A stretch of 64,000 bases of DNA from NCBI GenBank assembly GCA_013398295.1, contig VZSF01005565.1:405981-469980 (forward strand). Direction: 5' to 3'. Made by a program: the position numbers and the translations under genes. The notes below the pieces were generated by a model. It was not told the origin of the DNA, searched no databases, and saw only the letters and a list, made by a program, of their open reading frames with translations. Every line of letters starts with the position of its first letter. The first letter of the stretch is position 1. Positions 1 through 13,500 of this stretch are shown here, one piece after another. The DNA is from Chionis minor (Eukaryota; Chordata; Aves; Charadriiformes; Chionididae).

Positions 1-3000
1 AAGAAGATGTTACTTTTTGAGTTATTCTCGTTGGTTTAAAATTAGTGATTTGACTTATGCTGGCCAGCTTCTGTAGAAAATTTTTACAAGTAGTGTTTAT
101 AAAGCAGCCTAAAATGTAATGATTTGAACTCTTTATCACATTATAAAGAGGGTAGACTATAAGACTAGCGATAATGAGAGTATTTTACATAGTATCAGGT
201 TTCCTTTATAATCTACAAGATTGCCAAATGACATTTGCAGTTGTGAAAGTACTATGCATGAGGGTATAGGTGTACCTTGAAAATGGGTAGTTTGCATATA
301 AATGCTTTATGCACTTAAGAAATTACTGTTCAGGTAGCTGTAGTTTATTTGTATTGAATATTTTGAAAGATGACAAGTTTTAAAGCCGGAAAACCACTGA
401 AGTTGTCTTACCACTGGCATGATGAAAACATTATATGTTTTCAGTTCTCGCTTTTTAAAAAGTTGAACTTGTAGTAAATTTTCTTTTTTAAAAAACCCAG
501 TTGCTGAAAAGTATGCATCCTTTTACACAAGTTGCAGAAATTGTTACCCCTGGTACTTTGTTTCAAGCATAAATCATCCTTGCCATTTAAGAAAATAAAA
601 ATCACCTATTTTGCATTTAACTACCTTCAGTTTCTCGTCATTCATTCTTTGCCTCCTTAGGTTTAGGACCGTTCTGTTCCCTTTGATGTCTCATTTGCAT
701 ACTTTAATCAAATTACCCTTTAATTTCTTCTTGGTAAATAAAGGCTTCTTTACTCTGTCACTGTGATTCTTTAATCATTCATATGGGGTTTTTTTCCTGT
801 GAGCTTTTCCCATTTTTTCAGCATTGTTCTTGAAGCGGGGAACACTAGATTCCCTATGCTTTCCCACTACTAGTCTCATTGGTACCAGAGGCAAAGTAAC
901 TTTGCTTCTTACTTTCTCCAGATTCCTTTGTTTACCAGGTCAAGTACAATATTGCTATGCTGTCCAAGGAATAATATTCAAATGATGATTAATCACTACC
1001 CAAGTCTCTTTTTTGAGCTGCTGTTTCTGAGGACAGTGATCCCCTATTCTGTACCTGATCTTTGTGAACACTTGCAGATACAGCATTTCACTTTGTTGCT
1101 CTGAAAAGTTTATTTCTTGCTTGTATGCAGTCAATGAAGAGATATGTAGTACCTTTACATCAGCACCTTGGTTTCTTCAGAATTTATTGCTGCTTAGGCA
1201 CCATAGGTTTTTTTACAGAAATGATTTCACTTTTCTTCCAAATCATCAACAGCTGAATATTCTGATCAGCGCTGAGTGGTTATGAGACGGTTCGTCTGCT
1301 GCTTCAGAAAAGGTACAACCATACTAGGATGGTATCCTTGAGCGCTATCATGTGTCACATTAAGCCTGTTTAATATTTATCATGGTGGTGTGTGTATTTA
1401 ATCACGATGTTGTGTAAAATAAAGTCACATTTTCAGAAGCTGTAAGTATACTACATCAAAATTGTTGCTTTTTATCAACCAAATTTTATAATGTCCTCAA
1501 GAACCAATATCCACTCAATGTGATACATTTTATGCTAATGCAAGTTGACTGGCACTAATTGTTGATTGTTAGTGGTGACAAGAACTTATGACTCAGGCAT
1601 AAAAGCAGGTGTAAACCTGCTGTGTTGTGCTCTGTGTCTGTTTATCCAGTCCTTCCTGGGGTAGTTTTATTTGTGTACTCATTCTTTCTAATCTTTCCTA
1701 GTTAGCGTGGAATGTTACTGTGGAATGAAGACATTCAGGAATCTATGTTGTGATTGTAAATACATGAAAAATAAAATAGTTCTGTTGCAGAAAAAAGACA
1801 TGGCCTATTAATAGAGACCACCATAATAGAGACAGTCTTCTCATCATTCCTTTTGGGATCCATGAATTTGCATACAAGGGCACTCTGAGATTGGATGTGG
1901 CACATGAAGTGGAATTCTTTATTATCTGTAGGTACTTGCTATTGTCATGGACGCACTAAGTTTACCTTTTTATGTATAATATAACTGTGCTCTCCAGTGA
2001 CTGACTGTGGGACTCTGCTGAAAATTACTGCAGCTACTGAATGCAGGGTACTGTTGACAAGTAGTCCTTGATTTCAGTTAAATAGTTCAGCCTCTTTTAA
2101 TATGCCATTGTATAATCTATGGCATTTTTGTGTTTTGTAATTTTGTTCTTTATATTAACTTGGAAAGATACTAAAAACAAGACTATATTTGTATTGAAGT
2201 GGATTATTAGAAAGTCAATAGAAACACAACAAAACCTGAAATGGCTGCAAATTGTTAGCATAAATTTATCCATCATTGAGACCCTCTAATTTTCTCAGAA
2301 GCAACTGAAACAATTATGCTGGGGTGTGGGGCAAGGAAAGCTTATCCTAAAGCCCCAGAAAGCAAGAAAAAACCCCACTGTAGTTTATCACTGGCAACTA
2401 CCAGAATGCTCACACCGTCAATGCACCATAGTTTTGATACTCTATTTCTGTTACATGCTAATTCTTTTCAGGTTAGGTTAATGTTAACACACTACAAGAA
2501 CACATGATTCATGGAAGTGAAACCATGTCTTTGGAAATCAATTAATTAAGTGTCTTTGTAATACACAGATAATTTGTAGATTGGCCTTTTGACTTGTGTT
2601 TAGAAGAAGGAAAGAAAAGATTTTTTTTCTGTCTCTTAAAAGAACTAACCTAACCCCTTTGTTGCATGATGGGGTTTTTGCAGTATCGGGTATATGTGCC
2701 AACAAGCAAATTCCTAGAATTGCAACAGGCATTTCAATATTGTTCAGAAGCTCTTATATAGTATTTTAAAACTACTGAAAATTGTAGAACTACTTTAATG
2801 GGCAACTTCTCGAGAAAGTTACTTTTTTTATATTGTATGGTAGCTATTGTTGCTACCACTTTCTTTCACTATGTTTTTTTCACTGCAATTTCTTGTTAAA
2901 AAGATAACAAATATGACATTGTCTATCGTTCAATTTATTCTGTGCACACAAAGCAGGATTGTCTGGAGTGTCCTAGTAGGCTCAGAAACCTTGGGCTGGT

Positions 3001-3967
3001 CTCTTTTATGACAGTGAGATCAACGCTGCTGTTAAAGCCGCCAAGTGCATTTAGGCTATAATAATGCCTGCGCCATTATTTACCAAAAGAATTCCAGAAG
3101 CGGACTGTATGAGGTGGTATTTGGTTAAGACTATAGGTTTGGTGGGTTGCTGAATTTAAGCAAAGGGAAGGGGGGGAAGCACTTGTTAAATGAAACGTCT
3201 AGACTCTTGGCTGCGTGAATCAATTGGCTCTCACCTGTTTGTCTATTCCTAACACGTATCTCTAGCATCATCATTTTTCTCAGCTGTCGCTTCGTGGCAA
3301 CAAAGCAGCAGCGGCAGCGCCTTAGACGTGGCATTTGCAACTGCTGGAGCAGCAAAACAAAACAAGTAGACATTCCCTATTGGGGAATGAGTTTGTTTTG
3401 CCTTTCTGAAGAAAGAAAGGGACCTTCATCTTCTTAAATATTTTTCCAAGATTGAAGTATGTAGATGTTTCTGTTCTTCAGTTTGGTATGTTTTCCCTTA
3501 TGATTTTACACACACCTCACTTGCTTTGTTGTTTCAAAACCTGCTGCACTGTATTATTTTCTAAAGACAATAACTCTGGCCACACTCTTTGGTTATGCAA
3601 CTCCTTTCATGACCTGTATGGCTGCTAGTCAGGCTTGATTGACAATATTTCCTCTTAGGTGTGTTAGATGTGGATGCACAGGAGGCACTCTTACAAATTT
3701 AAAGTACCCTCTGATGCCAACCTGAAACTTACAAAAAAAGTAAAAATCCCAATAACATTAATACCATTTATGGTGATGGGAAATAAAACTGAAACAGTAT
3801 TTGGAAATGTGAGCTCCTAAGATAGCTGCAGGTGACTGACACCTGTATGCACAAATACATCCCAAAAGAACTCAGTAGATTATATCCTATACCTGCGTTT
3901 CTGTTGGTTGTTCCCAGCTCTTTTATGTTACAAGACTTGCATGGTGACGCATCTCTTAATAATATGT
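1..3967 (+). other. ANO10 intron, 5' stretch with no recognised gene
   Basis: This is AT-rich, CpG-poor sequence that I read as intron because the nearest supported exon is at 29172 on the + strand. Short ORFs of 60-80 codons occur on both strands, but none has recognisable domains, flanking splice sites or biased codon use. A short GC-richer patch with a CAG/CGG flavour lies near 3305-3325. No RNA gene and no recognisable mobile element was seen before the LTR at 3973. Confidence 0.6.
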
Positions 3968-3972
3968 AACAC
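3968..3972. repeat. Target-site duplication AACAC (left copy)
   Basis: AACAC lies immediately before the LTR at 3973 and is repeated exactly immediately after it, at 4547-4551. A 5-bp duplication fits retroviral-type integration, so the element was inserted as a provirus and later reduced to a single LTR. Confidence 0.7.
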
Positions 3973-4546
3973 TGCTGGTTTTGGCTGGGGTAGAGTTAAT
4001 TTTCTTCATAGTAGCTAGTATGGGGCTGTGTTTTGGATTTGTGTTGGAGAGAGTGTTGATAGTACAGGAATGTTTTAGTTATTGCTGAGCACAGAGTCAA
4101 CATCTTTTCTGCTCCTCACACTGCCCCACCAGCAAGTAGGCTGGGGGTGCACAAAAAGTTGGGAGGATACAGAGCCGGGACAGCTGATCCCAACTGACCA
4201 AAGGGATATTGCATACCATACGATGTCATGCTCAGCAGTAAAATGAGGCAGAAGGTTGGTGGTGGGGGCTGCTGCTCAGGGCCTGGCTGGACATCGGTCA
4301 GTTGGTGATGAATAATTGTTTTCATTTGTATCACTTGTCTTTCTTGGGTTTTATTTCTCTCTCTGTTATTTCCTATTCGTTACAATTTATTATTAGCATT
4401 TTATTTTATTTCAATTATTAAACTGTTCTTATCTCAACCCATGAGTTTTATCACTTTTACCCTTCCAATTCTCTTCCCCCATCCTGCTGGGGGGAGAGTG
4501 AGTGGCTGCGTGGTGCTTAGTTGCTGGCTGGGGTTAAACTGTGACG
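3973..4546 (+). mobile_element. Solo LTR of an avian endogenous retrovirus, copy 1
   Basis: The 574-bp element begins TGCTGG and ends GACG, with a perfect AACAC duplication on both sides. It shares many blocks in the same order with the LTR at 28240-28771: AGAGTTAATTTTCTTC near the start, CATACCATA followed by GATGTCATGCTCAG in the middle, AAACTGTT plus TATCTCAA in the 3' third, and GCTGGCTGGGGTTAAAC close to the end. From memory this is a common ERV LTR family of birds, probably ERVL-like; I cannot assign a Repbase name. The last base is G where copy 2 has A, so the usual CA end has mutated. No gag, pol or env remnant adjoins it, hence a solo LTR. It runs in the same direction as ANO10. Confidence 0.88.
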
Positions 4547-4551
4547 AACAC
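4547..4551. repeat. Target-site duplication AACAC (right copy)
   Basis: Exact match to 3968-3972 on the other side of the solo LTR. It fixes the right boundary of the element at 4546. Confidence 0.7.
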
Positions 4552-7500
4552 TTTATGTAATAATTCATAAAAACTATTCAGTGTTAATACCATGTCAAGG
4601 ATTTATTTCAGGAAAGCCCTAGTATGTATATTTACCTCTCCATTACAAAAGAATGAAGTAAATGGAGATCATAGACGCTAATTCTTAGAAGGAGTGTTTT
4701 GGTTTGCTGGGAAGCACATGATAATGATTGTAATGCAATTCTCCACTGGAATAAAAGCTCCTTTCCCTGCATCTTCCCTGAACAAAGCCCAGCCCCCCTT
4801 TTCAGCCAAGACTATTCCAGGAGATTGTGTCACTAGCTTTTGAATTGTTTAAAAAAATAAATAAATCTTTTATGAAGAGAGGGTCATACTTCTGTGGCTC
4901 AAATAGTTCTTTTGTACGGTTTCACTTTCATGAAAATCTGCGAATGCTAGCTTGATTTCATCAAAGGTAAAGGCTTTGATTCTGCTAACAAAAAATATCA
5001 GTGAACGGCTGCATACCATACAGATGTTACTGATTTCAAGGATCAGGTGTAACGTGGAACTTTCAGATGAGTTTGGAATTGTGGTAGACTATCAAACAAA
5101 ATAGAATGGAAGGATGAGTATATGTATATTAGCGTAGAGTATTTTTATAGTTAGGAAAGATGTCTTAGAAGGAGTTTTGTGGGTTTGGTTTTTTTTTTTC
5201 CTGTCCTTGAAATACAGAACTTCTCAGTTAATGGACTGTAAAGTGGATGTGTCCTGCAGGGCAATTTTTTACCTGAGAGGGCTGAGGAGCAGTAGGTGTT
5301 GTTTGGAATACGAATTAAGCACTTCCCATCTCGTGAGTGCTTAACCAGAACACCAGATCTCCTGAGTGCTGCCATGAGTGCCTGGCCAGCTGACTTGTAT
5401 TCAAATTGGTCAATGCTTCTTTTCTTCAAAATAAAGATTTAAAAAGCCGAAACATAAAATGGAAGTGTTGTTAAGAAAATACATAAATAAAAAAATTCTC
5501 ATTACCCCTATTGGTGGGGTATTAATTTTTGTTTGGCTTTGCTAACCTGTAATTTTGAAAAATAGACCTAATAAATTGTGGTTAATATGTGTCATGTCTG
5601 GTAGAGATTAGTCTTTCAGTTTCTGCTGAAGTGGAACGCTGACAGTTTAACTAGCATGAGAGGAACAGTGATTTATTTGTGTGCTTCCAGAGAGGGGTAG
5701 ACAGCAGCTTCATCAGAGGAACAGGAGGTGAAGTTGGTAAGGCATATTATCTAACACAAGCAAAGAAAGTGATACCGTTGCTTTAGGAAAGGCAGTGTCC
5801 TAGGTGCGGGCACCTGGGCTTAGTTAATCCTGTTATAGAAGCATATGTGATGGGACAGAAAGTGAATTACAAAAAAAATAGTGCACGAAATAATTAGGTT
5901 CTCGGTCTTCACACTTATTTATCAAGGTTGATTTGCTATACTAGGCAACCTTAGGAGTCCAGGGCTCCCATCTTTCTCATTGGTTATCCTTTTAGAAGTG
6001 TCAGCCACATGAAGTAGCTCACTGTCCCAGTTTCTTGAACCGAAAGGTGCAGATAATGGCTGCAAACCGCTGAATCAACAGCGTGCGTGTGTGGATGGGA
6101 TGTATCATGTTGGTACGTTGTGAGCTCATCCTGTAATGATTTCTCACTGTCTCCTAAGAAGGTTTTAAGGTGAAGGTCTGCTCTTTGCTTAGTTCAGATG
6201 AGTTCATCCATGTTATCCTAACTGACCCAAAGCTGCTTTGTTTTCAGTGGGATGTTACCTTAGATTGATTTGCTTGAATACAGAGTGGGTTTTTTTGTGG
6301 GTTGGGGTTTTTTGGTGTTTTGTTTTGTTTTTTACCTCCAGTGAGGACAAGGTCAAAGGGATTGAAGTGGCTTCTAGCTATGGGACATAGTTCTGACTTG
6401 TGTGATATTCTTTTAAGGTGTTTGCTTTTGGTGATAAATTGGATCATAAATACCTGCAGTTATTTAAATAAGTAGGGAAAAAAAGGCCTCTGTTCTCAGA
6501 TCCTCTGGAAGAGGATGAAAAAACTTTGCTGAATTCCCCACAGATCAGCAGAATGTAAATAGAAAGGAAATGTCCCTTTAACCAAAAAGCATTCATTTTA
6601 GTGTTTCAAACGGGAGGAATAACTCAACATTAAAATGAGCAACAGACAAAATGATTCATTCTGTAATACACAGCCAAATAACCTGAGCAACATATGCTGT
6701 TCCTCCACTCCCCACCCAGCCACCCCCTTTTTTTGAAGGAAAAAAAAAACGTTTAGACACTACATGTGTTAGTGCTCTGGTATCCAGGTTACAGTAACTT
6801 ATTTATAGCCGGGTTCAGAAGTTGCTTTGCTGTCCTAAGATGGTTTCTTTTGTTAAGATTTGTCACTACTGAGAGAACATGTTTAGCTTTATCATTAAAG
6901 GGGATGTACCACGTAACAATCTTTTGAGTAGCTTGTTTACCATTAAACACTGACTAAGTCTGAACAAGTACCTTGGAAATAACGAAGTCTTATAGCTGTA
7001 TTCAAGTGACAAGTTAATGCTTCAAAAATCTTGTGAAGGAGAGCTTAAATTACGTATATCAAAGCAGTAAAAGGTCAGACCAATATAGTTCTGTATACTG
7101 TGCATGTATGATTATGTATTTTTTTGAAAGCTCTTACTAGATTGCTGCCCTTGGAGAGAGTTTATTTCTAACAAACTTTATAGTGATTTTGATCTGGAAA
7201 AAACTGACTGTCATTAAGTTGTTTCTTGTTAACAGTGATAATGCCATTGGTACGTTATTATTGATACCTGATAAATTTCCTTACAGACATGTACTTCATA
7301 CACTCATCAACCTTGTCTTGGTTTAACAAGTAAGGGACCTTTTGAAGATGTTAAAGCAAGCAGTACAGTACTAAAATCTTGGGAGCATCAGTACATTTTA
7401 AAGTAAAAATACTCTATTCTGTTTGGTTTGGTTTTGTTTTTTAAACTTCATTAAACCTCCTTATTAAAATACTTTATAAGCAGCACAGAGTGCTGCACGT

Positions 7501-8193
7501 TGCTATAGTTCTGATAAACCAGAAGGTCTGTGTGGGTTAGATCCACATAGTTCCAATCTGTGTATACCTGGGTAATTTATTTTTTTAGCCTAGAGAGGTG
7601 TTTGTTCAACATTAGTTAAAGTGGGGTGGATAAAAACAAAAATGTTTTTCAAGATAGGGTTTATATCTTAGAGGCTTTGTATGTAGCCACTTGCGAGTTT
7701 AGATTGGGAAAAAGCTTTCATTTACAATGTGGGAACATTCTGGCTTCATCCTACAGGAAGGCTGATATTAGCTGTTTGGTTTACATCATCTTTTTTTCTG
7801 TCAAAAGAATCACAGTTATCTTTTCAGAATTATGTGTCATACTGCGTGAAGAGGAGAGCCTAGAATTACTGATTGGTGTTTACTGTAGAGATTAGGACAG
7901 ACAGAAAGGTGTTTACTCATTTGAAGAGTGTGCTGGTTCGCTGAGCTCCTTTTATCTCATAGGAATTCTGTCACACTTGGATAAAGCCATGGTTTGATTC
8001 ACGTATACTCACCATAAACAGCATTATAGCTCTGAATTTTATCGTCACCTCATGGTGTGCTCACAGTCCTCTGAGAGCTACCTGTGTGTAGACAAATGGA
8101 ATATGCAGCCACAGTGAAGAGCAAGATTTTGAAGTGGCTTTGTACTTTTTAAGGGGAAATGCTTTCTGGGTATTATGTTCTTGAAGCTTGGAC
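4552..8193 (+). other. ANO10 intron, no recognised gene
   Basis: Intronic AT-rich sequence. A T/G-rich tract with repeated GGTTTT-like units lies at about 6288-6333, and a short A run near 6740. These look like simple-sequence drift or decayed retroposon tails. The small ORFs in this stretch have no recognisable protein similarity. Confidence 0.55.
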
Positions 8194-8252
8194 TGACGTC
8201 ATGTAGAATTGCTTGTATATATCTGTGATGCTTGTGTACATCTGTGACGTAA
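8194..8252. promoter_or_regulatory. Cluster of CRE/ATF-like sites
   Basis: A perfect palindromic cyclic-AMP response element TGACGTCA lies at 8194-8201. A variant site, TGACGTAA, lies at 8245-8252. The CpG-containing 8-mer is uncommon in CpG-depleted intron sequence. CREB/ATF proteins are known to bind such motifs. No promoter, TATA box or first exon was recognised here, so a regulatory role is inference only. Confidence 0.3.
8211..8248. repeat. 19-bp tandem duplication, two copies
   Basis: GCTTGTATATATCTGTGAT at 8211-8229 is followed directly by GCTTGTGTACATCTGTGAC at 8230-8248, with three mismatches. The second copy's end creates the TGACGTAA site. It looks like a local slippage duplication. 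Confidence 0.7.
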
Positions 8253-9573
8253 GACTGTAGTTACGTTTGCTTTTCTTACGGTAGGGTAGGTAGATCTTAA
8301 AACAAAGAAGTGCATGGCTGAGAAAATGAGGTGTTTACTTCTCTAAGCTTTACCTTGCATTTTCTTCTGGGCCTAAAATTGAAAACTTGAATATATTTAT
8401 TGACTTTTACTATTTTTCAACATACCGAATACCAAAGTTGTAAAGTAACTTAACTAGAATTTAATTCTTCAACCATTTGTTAAAAGAAAAGCTGTAATGC
8501 TTTTTTTCCTCTGATAATTTAGTGCAGAATTGTAGATTTTTTTTTCCCTCTGAACTTTTCTGGCCCATGAAGTCTTTCAATTTTTTCTTCTTATTTACAA
8601 ATTTTCTTCATCCATGAGTCTTACATTGTAAATGATATATAGCTTCGCAGTATCATGTAAACTAGCTAAGAGCTCCATTTACAGAAACAAAATACGTGTA
8701 GTATTTCCAAATTTTGTGGAAATGGATGAGCAGACCTGAGCCCAGAGGAAGTCTTTGCTTTGAACTGTAAGACCCTTCTTCTCCTCCTTCATCATAATAC
8801 CTGTCCACCAGAGCACTTGACTGGAAGTACTCAAAAAGGAATTTCCACTCTGTTGAACTTGAACGTAGGCAACATTTTTACCCGTTATCTTCATTTTCTT
8901 CTTCTATATTTCCTTTTATATTTTTAGATATTTTTATTTGAGCTCAAATACAAGACGTTCTTGTAAGAAAGGTCCTACTGTTGCTTTCTAATCCAGTGTT
9001 CATGACCTCAGTGCTTATAATTGAGCTGTGATGGGAGAGAGAGGGAGTTTGGCCTAAACACACTGTCAAAATGTTGATGTAAGAAAATAATGAAATGAGA
9101 AAATGAAATACACCTATTTAAAACTATTTTACTATTTGTGTAGTGAGGTTACTGTTTTTAATTTTGATATAAAAATTAATTTATTTCTAAATTTTAATTA
9201 TTGCATTCTGCAAACAATACATAAGATGACAGTGTAGAAGGAGTTTAATTTTCCATCTGGGTGTGTGTTCAGAGTTTTATTAGCATAGAGTCTCCTAGGA
9301 CACAAATTATTTTTTTTTTAGTGGGGTCTGTGGTTGTTAGGTAAGACAAAGAGCATGAAAGGAATGATTTAATATTTCGGAAGGTATGCATAAAACCTCA
9401 TGAGAACTCCTGGCCTCATTTACGAGAGTGCAGTAGTATTGGCTTATTGACCTGAAGCACTTGAAATAACTATCTTAAACATCTCACGCAGAGGCTGGAT
9501 TCTCCAGCTGAACTACCTGGGTGCTGAAGTAATAATGTTATAGCTAATAATATACGAATGTTAAAAAAAAGCA

Positions 9574-9589
9574 GGGGGGGGGGGGGGGG
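9574..9589. repeat. Poly-G tract (16 G)
   Basis: Sixteen consecutive G, then T and GGG. A tract of this length can form intra- or intermolecular G-quadruplexes and is a frequent source of sequencing and length error. Confidence 0.9.
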
Positions 9590-10494
9590 TGGGATTTGCA
9601 GTCTCAAATGTAAAATCGTCTTAGAATTCTTAGGACATAGGAATGATGTACTGGGGTAGTTGTGCATCTGGGTTCTTGAAAAGGTAATATAGAGTTGTAA
9701 TGAAATGGGGAAACCTTGGATTTCAGCATTTTAATGTAGCCTGCTCTTCTGATTTGCTGCACAGCACTGGGGAAGTGGATTAACCTCAATCTTTTTCTCA
9801 GCAGTAGAGCAGGGAGAACAATTTCGCTCTTTTATAACAGATGGTATGAAGAGTTTATTTTATGATGCAAGTTCTAAGTGATTTTGAAATACTGTAATCC
9901 CTCTTCTGGCTTAAGAGATGGAGTAGTATACAACAACCTAGTAGGTAATCAAGAAACTGGCATTTGGGATTGCTGAAGGCTAATGAAGCTTAAAACGTTT
10001 GCATTTGGCTTGTTGATGGGAAATACTAAAATGGAAATACTAACGGCCAGGGGGCTTTACTGGTAAATTGACCTAAATTTTCTGAAAAGGTATGAGACTC
10101 CTAATTTAATGTGTCATTTAAAAGCATATTTGACTGCACTAGTCTGCAGTGGGAGTTCACAGAGTAAGTAGACTAAAGGAGAGGACAGGTGGAAGCATGT
10201 GGGGATACTGCAAGTTACCTATTTTGATCTGGAATTCTTGAACCACATCTGACAAGAAAATTATCTCTGAACACCTACTCAGCGATTTCAGAATACTGCT
10301 TTTACCTCAAATTCTTTTGTCTCTTCATTGTTTTTAGTTAGAATTAATTTCTTGTTAACTGGGCCTGGGTCCTATGAAGATGGACTTTTGTTTGTGTGTT
10401 TGCTTTTCTCTAATTTGAGTGAGTTTTCCTTAGCCGTGTAATTGAGGGGCTGCTGAACCAGTAAAATGAAGATTAAATGTTTGCTGATAGGTTA

Positions 10495-10510
10495 ATCACA
10501 CTAGTGTGAT
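10495..10510. repeat. 16-bp perfect palindrome
   Basis: ATCACACTAGTGTGAT equals its own reverse complement. About one perfect 16-bp palindrome is expected by chance in 64 kb, so no function is claimed. Confidence 0.5.
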
Positions 10511-13500
10511 GAAAGTTCACTTTTCAGCAAGAAAAGACAGTTATTTCCCCAGCAGTAGAGCAGGCTGCATAGGTGAGTGATGATGAGGGAGATCCAGCAA
10601 GCCAAGTGGTCTTTATATTTTGGGAAAGTGAATGAAATCAGTAATTTTGTTGTACATGAAGAAGTGTTTCATAATTTCATCCCAGAAGCTTGAAAAAAGA
10701 TGCATCCCTCCTGATTTTCTTTTAAGATGCACGTGCAAATGTTTGGGATGTATCAGATGGTGAGTGAGGATCTCGACTTACAGAGCTATGACTGAAATTG
10801 TCAGAATAACATATGAATTCATATAAAGACTTCACAGTTAAATGCTGGTGTCCAGTTAACATCACTATGATAGTGTCAGGAGCAGAAAGGCGGGATTCTA
10901 CTGCATTTAGCCAAATGGAGCCATGAGGTTACTGAGATTACAGTGCTTCCGATTAATCTACATGACCTTCTGTTGCTGTTAACTTTCCTTTGATTCCTAA
11001 AAGCAGGTGGTTTACTAGACTTCACCATCCACTTGCCTTGGAATAGCATCCTGTATCCTATGACCTAGTGATTTATTCAGATTTAAGTAACTCTTCACTG
11101 GAATTTTCAGTACATTCTGTTGAACTGCCTCCGTTCAGTGGCTGATACACAGCACCTTTTTTTTCTCTCTCATCTGGAGACTTCAGTTGTAAAGGCTGGA
11201 ATTAGCATTTTCTGCAAAATCAACAACAAAAAAGCTATTTGTATATTAAATTGTAAGTTAATTTTTCTCTGTGCATATTTAGCATTATTGAGAATGGTGT
11301 CTGAGTTAGCAAAGATAACAGCTTTGTGGGATTTTTTTTCCCCCCAGCAGAAGTCAGAAATTAAGAAAAAGGTTTATCTCCTGATAATCCAGTGATTTCA
11401 GAATACAGTAATTTTTAAATGGTTGAGACTGAACACATCAAAACATGTATGAGGACATTCATGAAATATTCTCCAGTATTGTGTCCAGTATATCTAGTCT
11501 CAACATTCTTCATCTAAGTCTTACTAATTCTATTAAAATATTGAACACATTATTAAAGCTATATGGAAGTGCCTAAGAGATCCGTGTTGTAAAATGTGAG
11601 GCCTCTGTCTGCACCCATTCACGTATATAAACCTATTAAGTACAACATTTTGCAGCCTAAACAATCTAACTAGTTTAGTAGTTAGCTTCACTAATCAAAC
11701 AAACCAGAAACTATACCTCATAGTTCATATTGCATAAGTTACACTTAGACCTTTTTTAATGTTTTAAAGCGACTTTTCTGCAGAAACATCGTATAATTAA
11801 AAGGTTTTGGAATATTTCTTCTACTCGAGCACTGTTGTGCTTATTTCCCACTGAGTTCAACTGGTGAGGTTTTTAATGGCATTTACTCTTAAATTTATAT
11901 AAACTGGAAAACGTAAGTCTCCCCTAACCTTTAACTATATGAAAGCTAATATCTGTCTGAAGCCGGTTGCCTAGGCTACTGTGTGGGCAAGGGGGATGTA
12001 TAGGCACCTGCAGAGAGTCATTCCTGCCTTCGTTTGGACTGGAATGATTTGCCATCTGGGGATGCGTAGTCTGCTAGCTTTGGCTACACTCAATTTATTA
12101 GATAATTAAACTTAGATGAAAGAAAATCTTACACGTGATTTTTATTTCCTTTTGCTCAACAACAACAAAAGTCTTGATTCAACTTTGCATGTCTAGCCTT
12201 TAATTTCAGGATAATTATTAATGGAGCTTATCTGTTTCAGTGACCCAAATTCTTGGACAAACTGTAAATATTGTATAGTAAGACAGAACTTTTAAAACAG
12301 TGTCTCATTTCAAGCATCTACATGTAGGTATTAAAGTAACATTGACCTGATTTTCAGAACTAGAGCACTGCTGGTTGTGCCAACAAAAATAGAGCATGCT
12401 GACACTTTCTCAGAAACTGGTTTTCAGCATGTGATCTCCGAGTTCATGGTCTGAGGTATGTGGTGTTAGGGGATTGCTTTTAATTTTTAATTTTGGAAGT
12501 TATTGTCCCAACTTCATAATATTTGGTATTCTGTTATATGGAGGAAGATATGTGTTCACTTTTAGTCTTGTTCTGCCTCTGTGCTGGGAGCAAGAATACA
12601 GGTGGCATACAGATGAGGGTTTTTTTGTCTTGTGAACTTCATAGTTAAAAGAGTTTTGCAGGAAAAAAGAAAGATTTCTGTTAGCATTAAAGTTTTAAAA
12701 AGCAGCCATCAAGATGGGATTGTGTTTCACTGTTCAGCACTAATCCTTCTTACCTAATTGCAAATCTATGCCTTCTTGCTTTTTTGAAGTTGACGGTTAA
12801 TGGCTTTGTGATTGATCAAAATTGTGGAGTTTGGATCAGGAGCTCTTGATCTGAGTCATCACTGTACACGGAGTGTGTGGGACCAAGGAACATGCAGCTA
12901 TCTAGCTGGAATGATTTTAAAATCGCCTTGCCCAGAACCAAATTAGGAACGTTATGTCAGTCGTGCTGCCGTATGCTCCTCCCCATCTTCATGCAGCACA
13001 CGACCCACCCCTGCACACTTTCCTATGCTTTTGGGGAAGGCTGCTGCTCTCAGCTGCCTTTCTTCCGCACATAGGGAATGCTCTGCCGATGGACTTCCAA
13101 GCAGCAAGGGCTATTTACACTATTTAAGCTCAAGTAGAGTTAGTGAGCAAGGGAATGCAAGTCTACCCTCTGATGTTTGGAAACTGTGTTGGTAATCATT
13201 CAAGATAAAAGCAAAGCTAGTATTCTCAAAAATGCTTTTAGTCTGTTTAAAAACCTTGTTTTTATAACGGAGTATTGCTCAGTTGAAAGCACTTTCAGAC
13301 ACAAGCAGTTGCTTTTCTTTGCAGGTGAGTATTTAAAAGCAGAATTCATAGAGTAGCTTTACTTTGTGTAAAGATGATCTTCTATTTAGAAAACTGTAAT
13401 AAAAGTTGATACAGGCCATTGAAGAATAGATTGTCCACTGGGAAGCTGCTAATTGCCTGTAAGGAAGAAATATGATGCACTACAGAGCTATTGCAGTTTG

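Noticed and set aside
10495..10510. Perfect 16-bp palindrome as a possible regulatory or mobile-element end
   Set aside because: About one is expected by chance at this length, and nothing around it supports an element.
9800..10564. The 14-mer AGCAGTAGAGCAGG at 9800 and again at 10551
   Set aside because: Several repeated 14-mers are expected by chance in 64 kb.
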